A stretch of DNA of 64,000 nucleotides from assembly GCA_004297725.1 (NCBI GenBank), contig SCUS01000102.1, positions 83,901 to 147,900 on the forward strand. Reading direction: 5' to 3'. Positions 9,238 through 17,928 of the stretch are shown piece by piece. The notes under the pieces are model-generated. The model was given only the letters and a program-made list of their open reading frames with translations, searched no databases and was not told the DNA's origin. Position 1 is the first letter of the stretch. The number at the start of each line of letters is the position of its first letter. The DNA comes from Myxococcaceae bacterium. GTDB taxonomy: Bacteria; Myxococcota_A; Polyangia; Polyangiales; Ga0077539. A program made the translations under genes and the position numbers.

Positions 9238-9975
9238 TTACCCAGACTTGTAAGATGCCCTCGGGAGGTCCCACCCTCCCGCGACGGTGATCTCCGCGCC
9301 GGTGACGTGCGCGGCCTCCTCCGACAACAGCCACGCCACCAGGCCGGCCACGTCCTCCGGGCGACCGGCGACGCCGCCCGGCACCTGCGCGGCCATGCGC
9401 TGAAACACCGCGGCGTCCATTCCCCCGGTCTCGATGACCCCGGGAGAGACGCAGTTCACGGTCACCCCGCGGCCCGCGTTCTCTGCCGCGAGCGCCCTCG
9501 CAAAGGCCAGCAGCGCGGCCTTCGCGGCGTACCAGCCGGCGATGGTCGGGGGAGGGCGCAGCGTCGAGACGCCCGCGTGGCCGAAGACCACCACGCGGCC
9601 CCAGGAGCGGGCGCGCATCGCCGGGGCGACCATCCCCGCGAGGCCCACCACGGCGAAGAGGTTGTCGGCGAAGGCGCGCCTCCACGCGGGCAGGTCGGCG
9701 GTGCTCTCCGCCGCGCGGAAGAAGGGGCCCGCCGCGTGGACGAGCGCGTCCGGGGCGCCGAGCCTCGCGGTGACCGCGTCGAGCCAGCGCCTCGCCGCCG
9801 CGTCGTCGGACACGTCGCAGAGCGCGACGTCATGCTCGTCGCCGAGGGCCTCGCGCAGCGAGCGCAGCTCGTCGGAGTCTCGCCGCGCCGCGACCGCCAC
9901 GCGCCATCCCGCGCCCGCGAGCGACACGGCGACCGCGCGGCCGATGCCCCGCGCGCCGCCCGGGATGAGCACCAC
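9238..9975 (-). CDS. Short-chain dehydrogenase/reductase
   Basis: 245 residues from GTG 9975 (VVLIPGGARGIG); a CTG at 9984 overlapping the upstream stop is a possible alternative. The nucleotide motif GGARGIG is at the N-terminus, the NAG-like motif is HAAG, and the active-site YAAK (YxxxK) sits in AGWYAAKAALLAFAR. The C-terminal VNCVSPGVIETGG and ITVAGGW follow the classical SDR (FabG-like) order. Two oddities: Pro replaces the usual Thr before the Gly-rich loop, and the nearest catalytic-Ser candidate is 12 rather than 13 residues before Tyr. Substrate unknown. Confidence 0.85.
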   Translation of the reverse strand: MVLIPGGARGIGRAVAVSLAGAGWRVAVAARRDSDELRSLREALGDEHDVALCDVSDDAAARRWLDAVTARLGAPDALVHAAGPFFRAAESTADLPAWRRAFADNLFAVVGLAGMVAPAMRARSWGRVVVFGHAGVSTLRPPPTIAGWYAAKAALLAFARALAAENAGRGVTVNCVSPGVIETGGMDAAVFQRMAAQVPGGVAGRPEDVAGLVAWLLSEEAAHVTGAEITVAGGWDLPRASYKSG

Positions 9976-9980
9976 CCGCG

Positions 9981-10421
9981 TCAGGGGATCACCTCGTGGA
10001 TCATCGCTTCGGCGTCCTTCGGAGCGAAGTCGAAGGCCGACGCGAGCCACTCGAGGAAATCCGTCTCGTCCGCGGAGAACTCCCCGTCGCTCGACGCGCA
10101 GTACACCGCCAGCTGGAAGGCCGCGCGGCGGAGCCCGAGCTCGGTGATCCCGGCGGCGAGCGCGTGCAGCCGCGCGGTGACCGCCTCGTCGTCTTCGAAC
10201 TCGGCCATCTCCTCCAGCAGCGACTGCGCGTCGTCCTCGTCGAAGTCGCCCAGGCCAGGCACCTGCCGGATCGTCGAGACGATCCCCTCGAGCTCGTGGC
10301 GCTCGACGAGGCCGTCGGAGGTCGCGGACCACAGGGCCAGCTCCGCCACGCGCAGGCCCTGCTCGGTGAGGAGGTCCTCCGCGCGGATCTCGTTGAAGGA
10401 ACGTCGGACGTTGTAGGCCAT
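9981..10421 (-). CDS. TerB-like domain protein
   Basis: 146 residues, acidic and all-helical, beginning MAYNVRRSFNEIRAEDLLTEQG. Repeated helix ends such as SATSDGLVERHELEGI and ASSDGEFSADETDFLEWL, with DG-(x)-ho-(x)-DE pairs, match the tellurite-resistance TerB fold, a helical domain with acidic metal-binding loops. Its stop lies at the start of the SDR gene, so the two are likely co-expressed. TerB-like proteins of this length are usually small cytosolic stress proteins. No other ter gene is present here. Confidence 0.65.
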   Translation of the reverse strand: MAYNVRRSFNEIRAEDLLTEQGLRVAELALWSATSDGLVERHELEGIVSTIRQVPGLGDFDEDDAQSLLEEMAEFEDDEAVTARLHALAAGITELGLRRAAFQLAVYCASSDGEFSADETDFLEWLASAFDFAPKDAEAMIHEVIP

Positions 10422-10504
10422 CGCGTCTCCGACCCTCGCACGGCCGGGGGCGCCCGCTCAACCGCCCGATCGCCGCGCAGAGCGTGCTAGCGTCCGCCCC
10501 GGCG

Positions 10505-11494
10505 ATGGCAGCCCCGCGGCGACAGCGCTGGCGATGGATGCTCCCGATGGTGGCGGCCCTCGACCTGCTCGGCGCCGCCGCGTCGGCCCAGCCCATCGAG
10601 CCGCGACGCCGACGGGCGGTCGCCCAGGCGGCCTTCGACGGCGCCGTGCGCGCATGGCGGAGCGGCGACTACGCCCGCGCGCTCGAAGGCTTCCGCCGCG
10701 CCCAGGAGCTCTCGCCGCATCCCGCGACGCTCTACAACGTCGCCCGCGCCGAGGAGCGGCTGGGCCACGCCGCCGCCGCCATCGAGGCCTACGAGGCCTA
10801 CCTCCGCGAGGCCCCGGACGCCCCCGATGCCGCCGAGGTGAGGCGCGCCATCGCCTCGCTGCGCGCCTCCCAGGAGCCCGTGGTGACGGCGCCACCGGTG
10901 GTCGCTCCCGCGGTGGTCGCTCCCGCTGTGGTCGCCCCCGCGGTGGTCGCTCCGGCGGTGGCCGCTCCCGCGGTGGTCGCCCCCGCGGTGGTCGCCCCCG
11001 CGGTGGTCGCTCTCCCGACCGCCTACGAGCGCATCGTCGACCGGCGGCGCAGCCGTCTCCTGTCCTTTCGTGTGGGGCTCATCGGAGGCTTCGCGTCGCC
11101 TCGCGACCGGCAGAACCTCGCGGTGGGCTTCGAGGCCACGGTGTTCTTCGGGCGCTCGCTCACGCTGCTCGCGCACGGCCTCGCCATCGACACCGAAGGG
11201 GGGCCTCAGGTCGGCACGGTGGAGCTCGGCTGGACCTTCGTCGGCGACGACTTCGACCTCGCGGTGCTCGCCCACGCCGGGGTGCTGCGGCACTGCGACT
11301 CCATCTGCCGCGGGCGCGAAGGAGCCGTCGGCTCGTCGGTCTCCCTCGGCGGCGTGACGCTCAAGGTCGACGTGTTCTTCCACCCGCGCATCTCCGTCGG
11401 CCTCTACGGGCGCTTCTCGTGGCAGGAGTTCAACCTCGTCGACGGCGACGCGCTCTTGTCTTCGATCGGTCTGTCCGTCAGCCTTCACCTGTGA
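10505..11494 (+). CDS. TPR protein with VVAPA repeats and a barrel-like C-terminus
   Basis: 329 residues; ATG at 10505 chosen, with an in-frame GTG at 10484 possible. A signal peptide (about 1-30, ending SAQP) is followed by one or two TPR-like helices pairs (AFDGAVRAWRSGDYARALEGFRRAQEL, then LYNVARAEERLGHAAAAIEAYEAYL, each here shortened in meaning to the A-B helix pattern). Then come eight copies of VVAPA-like repeats at 132-171, and about 150 residues of alternating hydrophobic strands ending in LHL, as in outer-membrane barrels. It overlaps the Ser/Thr kinase gene by 4 bp. Confidence 0.7.
   Translation: MAAPRRQRWRWMLPMVAALDLLGAAASAQPIEPRRRRAVAQAAFDGAVRAWRSGDYARALEGFRRAQELSPHPATLYNVARAEERLGHAAAAIEAYEAYLREAPDAPDAAEVRRAIASLRASQEPVVTAPPVVAPAVVAPAVVAPAVVAPAVAAPAVVAPAVVAPAVVALPTAYERIVDRRRSRLLSFRVGLIGGFASPRDRQNLAVGFEATVFFGRSLTLLAHGLAIDTEGGPQVGTVELGWTFVGDDFDLAVLAHAGVLRHCDSICRGREGAVGSSVSLGGVTLKVDVFFHPRISVGLYGRFSWQEFNLVDGDALLSSIGLSVSLHL
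10898..11017 (+). repeat. In-frame 15-bp tandem repeat (8 units)
   Basis: Eight consecutive 15-bp units begin at 10898 and encode VVAPA or close variants (one VAAPA, last VVALP). Units differ by one or two bases, mostly at third positions. Such arrays make a stiff Pro/Ala linker and can change length by slippage, which would vary the spacing between the TPR part and the barrel-like part. Confidence 0.9.
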
Positions 11495-12819
11495 GTGCCT
11501 CCACCACCGCGACGCCGGTGAGCGAGCCCGCGACCGGCCGCGTCGGCACCCTGCGCATCGAGCGCGGCACCCCCACCGACCCGCCTCCGACGGACGCCGC
11601 CCCCGACGGTGTGGACGCCACCCTCGGCCGCGTCCTCGGCGGCCGCTATGCCATCGAGTCCGTCGTCGCCCGTGGGGGCATGGGCATCGTCTACCGCGCC
11701 CGGCACCTCGCCGTCGGACGACCCGTGGCGGTGAAGATCCTGCGCGCCGACCTCGCCCGAAACACCGAGGCGCTCGCCCGCTTCCACCGCGAGGCGCAGG
11801 CCGCCGCCGCCATCGGGCACCCGCACATCATCGAGGTCATCGACTTCGGGCACAGCCCCGAGGGGGACGCCTACCTCGTGATGGAGCTCATCGACGGCAT
11901 CGACCTCGCGGGGCTCCTGCGCCGCGAGGGGGCGCTCCCGGTGGCCCGCGCGCTGGGCATCGCTCGCCAGGTCGCCGACGCGCTCGGCGCCGCGCACGCC
12001 AAGGGCATCGTGCACCGCGACCTCAAGAGCGAGAACGTCATGGTGATCTCCCGCGACGAGGGGGACTACGCCAAGGTGCTCGACTTCGGCATCTCCAAGG
12101 TGCTCGAAGACGACCAGGGGAGGGCGCCCATCACCCGCGACGGAGTCGTCCTCGGCACGCCCGCGTACATGGCCCCGGAGCAGGGCTCCGACGGCGCCCT
12201 CGTCGACCACCGGGCGGACCTCTACGCCCTCGGCTGCATCCTGTTCGAGCTCCTCACCGGAGCACTGCCCTACGACGGCAAGACCCCGATGGAGGTGATG
12301 TACAAGCACAACCACGCGGCGATCCCGAAGCCCTCCTCGCGGGTTACCGAGGCGCGTATTCCCTCGGCGGTCGACGCCCTGGTGCTGCGGCTGCTGGCCA
12401 AGGCCAGGGACGACCGCTACCCCGACGCCCGCTCCGTGGTCGACGCGCTCGACGCCGCGCTCTCCCCCGATCAGGGCGTCGCCCGCTGGCGCCGGCGCGT
12501 CGCGGTCGCCGCCCTCGTCGCCTTCGGCAGCCTCGTCACCGAGGCCGCGTGGCGCTCGCCCAACCACCCCGATCCCCCGCCGGTGGTCGCCCGGCAGCTC
12601 GGGCGCCTCCCCGCGGCCCGTACGCCCGCTCCGCCGTCGCCGGCTCCTCCCGAGCCTCTGCCCCCGACGCCCCCGACGGTCGCGCAGGCGGCGGTCCTCC
12701 CGGCGCCACCGGGTCAGCCACCAGCGCTTGCGCGCCTGCCCGCCCCGGCGCCTCGACGTCGGCCTCGCCCCGTCCGAGAGTCGCTCCCCGAGGGCCTCAA
12801 GGCGAGCCCCTACCGCTGA
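11491..12819 (+). CDS. Hanks-type serine/threonine protein kinase
   Basis: 442 residues from a GTG that overlaps the upstream stop (GTGA). The kinase domain spans about 53-325: Gly loop RGGMGIVY, Lys82 in VAVKIL, catalytic HRDLKSEN with Asp177, DFG at 198-200, APE at 228-230. All key residues are present, so it should be active. One membrane helix follows (about 337-349), then a 90-residue Pro/Ala-rich tail that would lie outside the cytoplasm. Coupling to the TPR/barrel gene suggests that protein is a partner or sensor input. The last 23 bp overlap the convergent GNAT gene. Confidence 0.92.
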   Translation: MSASTTATPVSEPATGRVGTLRIERGTPTDPPPTDAAPDGVDATLGRVLGGRYAIESVVARGGMGIVYRARHLAVGRPVAVKILRADLARNTEALARFHREAQAAAAIGHPHIIEVIDFGHSPEGDAYLVMELIDGIDLAGLLRREGALPVARALGIARQVADALGAAHAKGIVHRDLKSENVMVISRDEGDYAKVLDFGISKVLEDDQGRAPITRDGVVLGTPAYMAPEQGSDGALVDHRADLYALGCILFELLTGALPYDGKTPMEVMYKHNHAAIPKPSSRVTEARIPSAVDALVLRLLAKARDDRYPDARSVVDALDAALSPDQGVARWRRRVAVAALVAFGSLVTEAAWRSPNHPDPPPVVARQLGRLPAARTPAPPSPAPPEPLPPTPPTVAQAAVLPAPPGQPPALARLPAPAPRRRPRPVRESLPEGLKASPYR

Positions 12820-13546
12820 GCGCCAGCGTCATCGAGAGCCTTCGGGTGCGGCCCCTGAGGCAAACCATCGACTCGTAGAACGCGACCGTCTCCGCGGCCA
12901 CCCAGGGCACCGTGGCCTCGGCGAAGCCGCGCGCGTGGAGGTCGGCGAAGACCGCGCTCGCCAGCGCCACGCCGACCCCGCGGCCGCGCGCCGAGGGGAG
13001 CACGCCGATGGGGCCGAAGGTTCCCCGGTGGCAGAGGTTGCCGGAGTGGGCCGCGAAGCCGAGCCAGTCGCCCCCGGTCGAGCGCGCCGTGAAGAGGCCG
13101 TGGTGCGCGAGGGCCCGCTCGGCCTCCCACTGCCACGCGCTTCCGAAGGCCGGGCCGATCAGGGCGCGCAGGTCGTCGGCCGAGCGAGCGACCGTCGCCT
13201 CGGACGCGGGCCTCGGCGCGACCGCGGTGTCCACCCTCAGGTCGAGGTGCTCTCCGCGGGTCGTGAAGCCCGCTGCCAGCAGCGCGGCGACCCGATCGGC
13301 GTCGCTCGCGTCCACGCCGCTCTCCACGTAGTTGCCCGGCGGCCCGCCCGCGGTGAGCCGCGTCGCCCCCGCCGAGCGGGCCCTCGCGATCGCCTCCGCC
13401 AGCTCCTCGCGCGCTCCGGACCACCACGCCAGCCACGCCGTCGTCGAGCCCTCCGCGGGCTCCGCGAAGAGCGATCCGCCGAGCTCCGTCAGCGCCCTCG
13501 GCGGCCGGAGCTTCTCCGCCAGCGTCGGCGCGTCGATCAGCCCCAC
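12797..13546 (-). CDS. GNAT-family N-acetyltransferase
   Basis: 249 residues. The C-terminal half has the acetyl-CoA loop GVLPSARGRGVGVALASAV (R/Q-x-x-G-x-G/A pattern) after FGPIGV, and ends with ETVAFYESM, typical of GNAT enzymes. The N-terminal half looks like a degenerate second GNAT fold. The start overlaps the epimerase stop by 10 bp, so it is the last gene of the polysaccharide operon; acetylation of a sugar intermediate is possible but unproven. Its 3' end overlaps the kinase gene on the other strand. Confidence 0.75.
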   Translation of the reverse strand: MGLIDAPTLAEKLRPPRALTELGGSLFAEPAEGSTTAWLAWWSGAREELAEAIARARSAGATRLTAGGPPGNYVESGVDASDADRVAALLAAGFTTRGEHLDLRVDTAVAPRPASEATVARSADDLRALIGPAFGSAWQWEAERALAHHGLFTARSTGGDWLGFAAHSGNLCHRGTFGPIGVLPSARGRGVGVALASAVFADLHARGFAEATVPWVAAETVAFYESMVCLRGRTRRLSMTLALSGRGSP

Positions 13547-14655
13547 GCGTCGAGGAGCACCCGGGTCACCCGCTCGGCGGCGTGGCCGTCCCAGCCTTCG
13601 ACCGTCGAGCCCTGCTTGTAGCGGCCTTCGAGCACCTCCAGCACCCGCGCCCAGGCCGCGTCGAGGTCGTCGCCCACGAGGGTGTTGGTGCCGTCGGTCA
13701 CCGTCGCCGGGCGCTCGGTGTTACTCCGCAAGGTAAGACACGGAACGCCCAGCGCCGTGGTCTCCTCCTGGATGCCGCCGGAGTCCGTCAGCACCAGCGC
13801 CGCGTCGGCCATCAGCCCGAGGTTCTCCCGGTATCCGAGGGCGTCTCGCAGGTGGATCGCTCCGTTCGACCGCAGCCGCTCCAGCAGCCCGAAGCGCTCC
13901 AGCCGCTCCCTCGTGCGCGGGTGCGTCGGGAACACCACCGCCCTCCGCGCCGCCACCTTCTCCAGCAGCCCCACCAGCGCCGCGAGGCGCCCGGGCTCGT
14001 CGACGTTGGACGGGCGGTGCAGCGTCACCAGCGCGTAGCCCTGCGGCGCGAGGCCCATCGTGGCCGCCACGCCGAGCGCCTTCGCCGCGGGGAGCTGGTG
14101 CATGAGGGTGTCGATCATCACGTTGCCCACGAAGCGCACCCGCTCGGGGGGAATGCCCTCGCGGGCCAGGTTGGCGTCGCCGGCGCGCTCGCTGGTGAGC
14201 AGCAGGTCGCAGATGGCGTCGGTCACCAGCCGGTTGATCTCCTCGGGCATCGTCCGGTCGAAGGAGCGCAAGCCCGCCTCGACGTGGGCCACCGGGATCG
14301 ACAGCTTCACCGCCGCGAGGGCGCAGGCCATCGTGCTGTTGACGTCGCCCACCACCACCACGCCGCGGGGCCTCGCCGCGCAGCCCAGGAGGTACTCCTC
14401 GAAGGACGCCAGCACCTTCGCGGTCTGCGCGCCGTGCGAGCCCGAGCCCGCGTTGAGGTGCACGTCCGGCGAGGGCATCCCCAGCTCGCGGAAGAACACG
14501 TCGCTCATCGCGGCGTCGTAGTGCTGGCCGGTGTGCACCAGCACCCGCGCGAAGGGCGGCGCCGCCGCGGTCATCGCGCGCAGCATCGGCGCGACCTTCA
14601 TGAAGTTGGGCCGCGCGCCCGCCACGAACACGATAGGACTCGACACGTCGCTCAT
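13537..14655 (-). CDS. wecB: UDP-N-acetylglucosamine 2-epimerase (non-hydrolysing)
   Basis: 372 residues, the usual length of the family. It interconverts UDP-GlcNAc and UDP-ManNAc for surface polysaccharides. The start MSDVSSPIVFVAGARPNFMK overlaps the upstream glycosyltransferase stop by 4 bp. Family residues are visible: Asp104 in GDVNST, Glu126 in HVEAGLR, Glu138 in MPEEINR, the TLHRPSN histidine near 221, and SGGIQEE for nucleotide binding. Cytoplasmic. A relative that uses another UDP-sugar cannot be excluded. Confidence 0.9.
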   Translation of the reverse strand: MSDVSSPIVFVAGARPNFMKVAPMLRAMTAAAPPFARVLVHTGQHYDAAMSDVFFRELGMPSPDVHLNAGSGSHGAQTAKVLASFEEYLLGCAARPRGVVVVGDVNSTMACALAAVKLSIPVAHVEAGLRSFDRTMPEEINRLVTDAICDLLLTSERAGDANLAREGIPPERVRFVGNVMIDTLMHQLPAAKALGVAATMGLAPQGYALVTLHRPSNVDEPGRLAALVGLLEKVAARRAVVFPTHPRTRERLERFGLLERLRSNGAIHLRDALGYRENLGLMADAALVLTDSGGIQEETTALGVPCLTLRSNTERPATVTDGTNTLVGDDLDAAWARVLEVLEGRYKQGSTVEGWDGHAAERVTRVLLDAWG

Positions 14656-15797
14656 CTCTCTCCCTGCGACCCGCGCAGCACCTCGGCCAGGAACGCGAAG
14701 GTCTGCTCCGCGCAGCGGTCCCACCGGTAGTCGGCCGCCCGCTCGAAGGCCCGTTGCGCCAGCGTGGCCCGGAGTTCATGCGACTCCGCCAGCTCGCGCA
14801 GCCGCAGCGCCAGGCCCGCCGGGTCTTCGGGGTCGAAGTACAGCCCCGCGTCGCCGAGCACCTCGGGCATCGGCCCCCGCGACGAGCTCGCGATCGGGAG
14901 CCCCGCGGCCATCGCCTCGATGAGGATGTTCGGGAGGTTCTCGCAGCTCGAGGCGTACACGAACACCTCCGCGCGGCGGTAGCGCTCCGCCACGTCCGCG
15001 TGCGAGAGGCCGCCCCGCCAGGTCATGTACGCGCCGGTGGGGTCGTACTTCTCGATGCGCCCGGCGAGCGCCCTCGCGGACTCGCGGTCGTCCGATGGGC
15101 CGACGAAGTCGATGGCGATCGGGAGCCCGGAGGCGCGGAGCGAGTGCGCCGCGTCGGCCACCGCCGCGAAGTGCTTGTATGGCGACACCGTCGACACGTA
15201 GAGCAGCCGCAGCGGGTCGGCGGCGGTGAGCGCTGCGCGGGGGCGCGGCTCGCGGGGCGCGAGGCGCATCGAGTCGTCGACGCCGTGGGGGATGATCGTG
15301 TGCCGCCTCGGGGGCGTGGCGAGCTGCGGGAGGATGGCGTCGCGCGCGTACTGCGTGAGGAAGATCACCCCGTCGGCGCCGGTGAACTGCCGCGACTGCG
15401 CGAGGCGCAGGAGCTCGAGGCGCGCCCGGGTGGTCGTGAGCCCGAAGCGCGCGCGCTCGACGGCCTCGAAGGGGAGCATGTTGCGGCACATCACCACGCG
15501 CGGCCGCACCGGGCTCGCCGTCGCGCCGCCGGGAGCGAAGAGCAGCCCGCGGTCGACCCGGCGGGGCAGCTCGAGGCGCTGCCAGAGCAGCCGCTCGGGG
15601 AGCGAGCGATCGAGCGCGGGGTGGTGCCGCGGGGTGAGCCACGGGCGCGAGGGCAGCCGGTCGAGGGTGCGGCGGCCGGACCAGACGTCCACCGCGGTGA
15701 TGCCGTGGCGCTCGGGGGAGGCCGCGCCGAGCAGCGAGAGCAGGTGGGTCAGGCCCCCGCCCGCGCGGAGGTTGGACGCGTCGATGACGACCTTCAT
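14652..15797 (-). CDS. Glycosyltransferase, GT4-like (GT-B fold)
   Basis: 381 residues starting MKVVIDASNLRAGGG, the typical Gly-rich first loop. The C-terminal half carries LLYVSTVSPYKH, then the EX7E motif in ENLPNILIEAMAAG and PEVLGDAGLYFDPEDP, as in retaining GT4 enzymes that add mannose, glucose or similar sugars. There is no membrane helix, so it should act at the inner face of the membrane. It lies 17 bp after the upstream gene and overlaps wecB by 4 bp. Donor and acceptor unknown. Confidence 0.88.
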   Translation of the reverse strand: MKVVIDASNLRAGGGLTHLLSLLGAASPERHGITAVDVWSGRRTLDRLPSRPWLTPRHHPALDRSLPERLLWQRLELPRRVDRGLLFAPGGATASPVRPRVVMCRNMLPFEAVERARFGLTTTRARLELLRLAQSRQFTGADGVIFLTQYARDAILPQLATPPRRHTIIPHGVDDSMRLAPREPRPRAALTAADPLRLLYVSTVSPYKHFAAVADAAHSLRASGLPIAIDFVGPSDDRESARALAGRIEKYDPTGAYMTWRGGLSHADVAERYRRAEVFVYASSCENLPNILIEAMAAGLPIASSSRGPMPEVLGDAGLYFDPEDPAGLALRLRELAESHELRATLAQRAFERAADYRWDRCAEQTFAFLAEVLRGSQGER

Positions 15798-15814
15798 GCG
15801 TCGCGCAGGACCCT

Positions 15815-16657
15815 CTACCCCGCGCCGTTGTTGTTGTTGCGGGGCGCGTTGGTGATGCGCACCGGCGGCTTGCGCAGCCCCGTCGCGCGAAACCACCGGA
15901 GCATCCGCTCGCGGGCCTTCCAGGGCACCAGGCCGAAGGCCTCGTTGGTCACCCGGGAGACGTTGCGGCGCATCGCCTCTTCCGGGGACATCATCGGGCG
16001 CGCGGTGAGGTCGACCGCCACGCCGTTCTCGCGGCAGAGGGCGACGCCGTAGGGGATCCACTTCCCCATGGTGACGGCCGCGTAGTAGTCGAGCACGTCG
16101 GAGTGCGCGCTGTAGAACCCGCGCTCGAAGGCGTCGGAGCGGCGCGCCCCGTAGACCTCGAACTCCCACGGGTTCTCCCCGTCGCGGAGCAGCGCGAGGA
16201 GGTCTTCCCTGCGCCAGAGGGCGGCCTGCATCGAGGCCCGGTACGGCGCGCCCGGCTCGCACTCTCCCACCGCGGGGAAGCGCGCGAGGCGCACGTCCGG
16301 CGGCGGAAAGGGGCGCATGCGAAGGTACGCCGCGTCGAGGCGGAAGAAGTCGTCGACCCTCGCCAGCACCTCGGCGGTGTCGACCCGCCGGCGCAGCAGG
16401 AAGTCTTCGAGCACCACCAGCACCGCGGGGGTCTCGACGCGCTCGACCATCGCGCGCACGCCGCGGCTCCAGTCGACGTCGTCGCCGATGCAGAGCGCCT
16501 CGGCGCCGGCCTCGGCGCAGGGCAGGTGGTTGCTGCCCACCACGACGCGGAAGGGGCAGTCGGGCCAGTGCCGGCGCAGCAGCGCGAAGAAGGGGGCCCA
16601 GAGGTCGGCGTACCGGTCGCAGCTCGGCACGAGCAGCGTCACGCGCTCATCCGCCAC
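15815..16657 (-). CDS. Putative glycosyltransferase of uncertain family
   Basis: 280 residues. The start MADERVTLLVPSCDRYADLWAP resembles the N-terminus of GT-A enzymes. An acidic pair in VLEDFLL and a later DDFFRLDAAYLRMRP segment could be a DxD-like site, but I cannot place it in a numbered family. It ends in a run of four Asn encoded by a (GTT)n tract on the plus strand. It overlaps the neighbouring GT gene by 11 bp. By context it adds a sugar to the polysaccharide repeat; this is inference. Confidence 0.6.
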   Translation of the reverse strand: MADERVTLLVPSCDRYADLWAPFFALLRRHWPDCPFRVVVGSNHLPCAEAGAEALCIGDDVDWSRGVRAMVERVETPAVLVVLEDFLLRRRVDTAEVLARVDDFFRLDAAYLRMRPFPPPDVRLARFPAVGECEPGAPYRASMQAALWRREDLLALLRDGENPWEFEVYGARRSDAFERGFYSAHSDVLDYYAAVTMGKWIPYGVALCRENGVAVDLTARPMMSPEEAMRRNVSRVTNEAFGLVPWKARERMLRWFRATGLRKPPVRITNAPRNNNNGAG

Positions 16658-17741
16658 GGGTCACCACCTCGCGATAGATCGCGTCGTATGCATCCACCAT
16701 CGCGTCGATAGAGAACCTGCGGATGGACGTCAACGCCCGCGTGGCGCGCTCGCGGCCCGCCTCCGCGTCGTCGAGGGCGCGGGCGAGGCCCTCGCGCAGC
16801 GAGGTGACGTCGTCGGTGCGGCACCACACGGCCTCCCCCTCGGCGACGAATTCCCGGTGCGGCGCGATGTCCGAGAGCACCATCGGGCAGCGGCAGGCCA
16901 TGGCCTCCATCACCACGTTGGGTCGGCCCTCGGAGCGCGACGGCGACACGAAGACCGTCGAGGCCTTCATCCAGCGGAAGAGGTCGTCTCGGTAGCCGGG
17001 GAGCACGATGCGCCGGGCGAGGCCCTGGGCGCGCACCCACTCCCGGAAGCCCGCGAGCTCGGGGCCCTCGCCCAGCATCAGCGCGTGCACCTCGGGGCGC
17101 TCTCGCAGCACGCTCGCCAGCGCGTCGCCCAGCAGCGGGACGTTCTTGCCCGGGGTGAAGCGCCCCGCGTAGAGGATGAGCGGCACGCCTTCGGGCAGCC
17201 CCAGCTCACGCCGGTCGGCGGGGGCCACGCTCTCGATGTGGTCGACCGGGATCGCGTTGGGCACCACGCGCACCGGGACCCGGCCCCCGCGCCGCCAGAT
17301 GTCCGCCGCGGTCTCGGAGTTGGCCACCACCGCCCGGGCGAGGGGCAGCAGCGCGCGGAGGGCGCGCGCGCTCGGGGTGCGCTCGTCGAGGGTCACCGAC
17401 TGGCTGCGCTCGCTGAAGAGCCACGGGACGCCCGCGAAGCCGGAGGCCACGCCGCCCCAGATGTCCATGCGACGGAGCCACGTCTGAAGCACCTGGACGC
17501 GCTCCCGCTTGAGCAGCTCGGCGATGGAGACCGCCGCCCTCGGGTCGAACGATCGCCTCGCCGGGATGCGATGGAGCCGCGCGCCGCTCTCCTGGAGCAG
17601 CGGGAAGTTGGGGCCGTCGTGCTGGTAGGCGACGTGCACCTCGTGGCCGCGACGGACGAGACCCGCGGCGAGGTAGCAGAGCTGGCGCTCGGCGCCGCCG
17701 CCTAGGAGCGATGGGATGCAGTGCAGTACGCGGAAGAACAA
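16647..17741 (-). CDS. Glycosyltransferase, GT4 family
   Basis: 364 residues from a TTG start with a GAGG ribosome site five bases away, giving the usual N-terminus LFFRVLHCIPSLLGGGAERQ; an ATG at 17813 would add 24 atypical residues. The GT-B fold is shown by GGGAERQ near the start, LILYAGRFTPGKNV mid-protein and the EX7E motif in SEGRPNVVMEAMA. It follows asnB after a 187-bp gap and overlaps the next gene by 11 bp. Cytoplasmic, likely a step of repeat-unit assembly. Confidence 0.88.
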   Translation of the reverse strand: MFFRVLHCIPSLLGGGAERQLCYLAAGLVRRGHEVHVAYQHDGPNFPLLQESGARLHRIPARRSFDPRAAVSIAELLKRERVQVLQTWLRRMDIWGGVASGFAGVPWLFSERSQSVTLDERTPSARALRALLPLARAVVANSETAADIWRRGGRVPVRVVPNAIPVDHIESVAPADRRELGLPEGVPLILYAGRFTPGKNVPLLGDALASVLRERPEVHALMLGEGPELAGFREWVRAQGLARRIVLPGYRDDLFRWMKASTVFVSPSRSEGRPNVVMEAMACRCPMVLSDIAPHREFVAEGEAVWCRTDDVTSLREGLARALDDAEAGRERATRALTSIRRFSIDAMVDAYDAIYREVVTRGG

Positions 17742-17928
17742 CGAAGCCTCAGATCTCCCAGGAAAGAACCTGACTCCATCTCCGTTCGGTAGCGTGAATG
17801 CAATCCCGAACACCTGCGCTGTGTGGCGCCATGCACCACGCGAAACCCTTGCGGGGAAGGCTCCACAGGAGATGGCCTGGTCTCGCGCAGGTCCGCCGTG
17901 GGGAGGTTGCGGGGACGGCGCATGGCGT

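Noticed and set aside
10898..11017. Short tandem repeats that might be a CRISPR array
   Set aside because: The unit is 15 bp, has no spacers and encodes VVAPA in frame with its gene.
17742..17813. Longer start for the GT4 glycosyltransferase (ATG 17813)
   Set aside because: The extra N-terminus does not fit the fold, and the TTG at 17741 has a good ribosome site.
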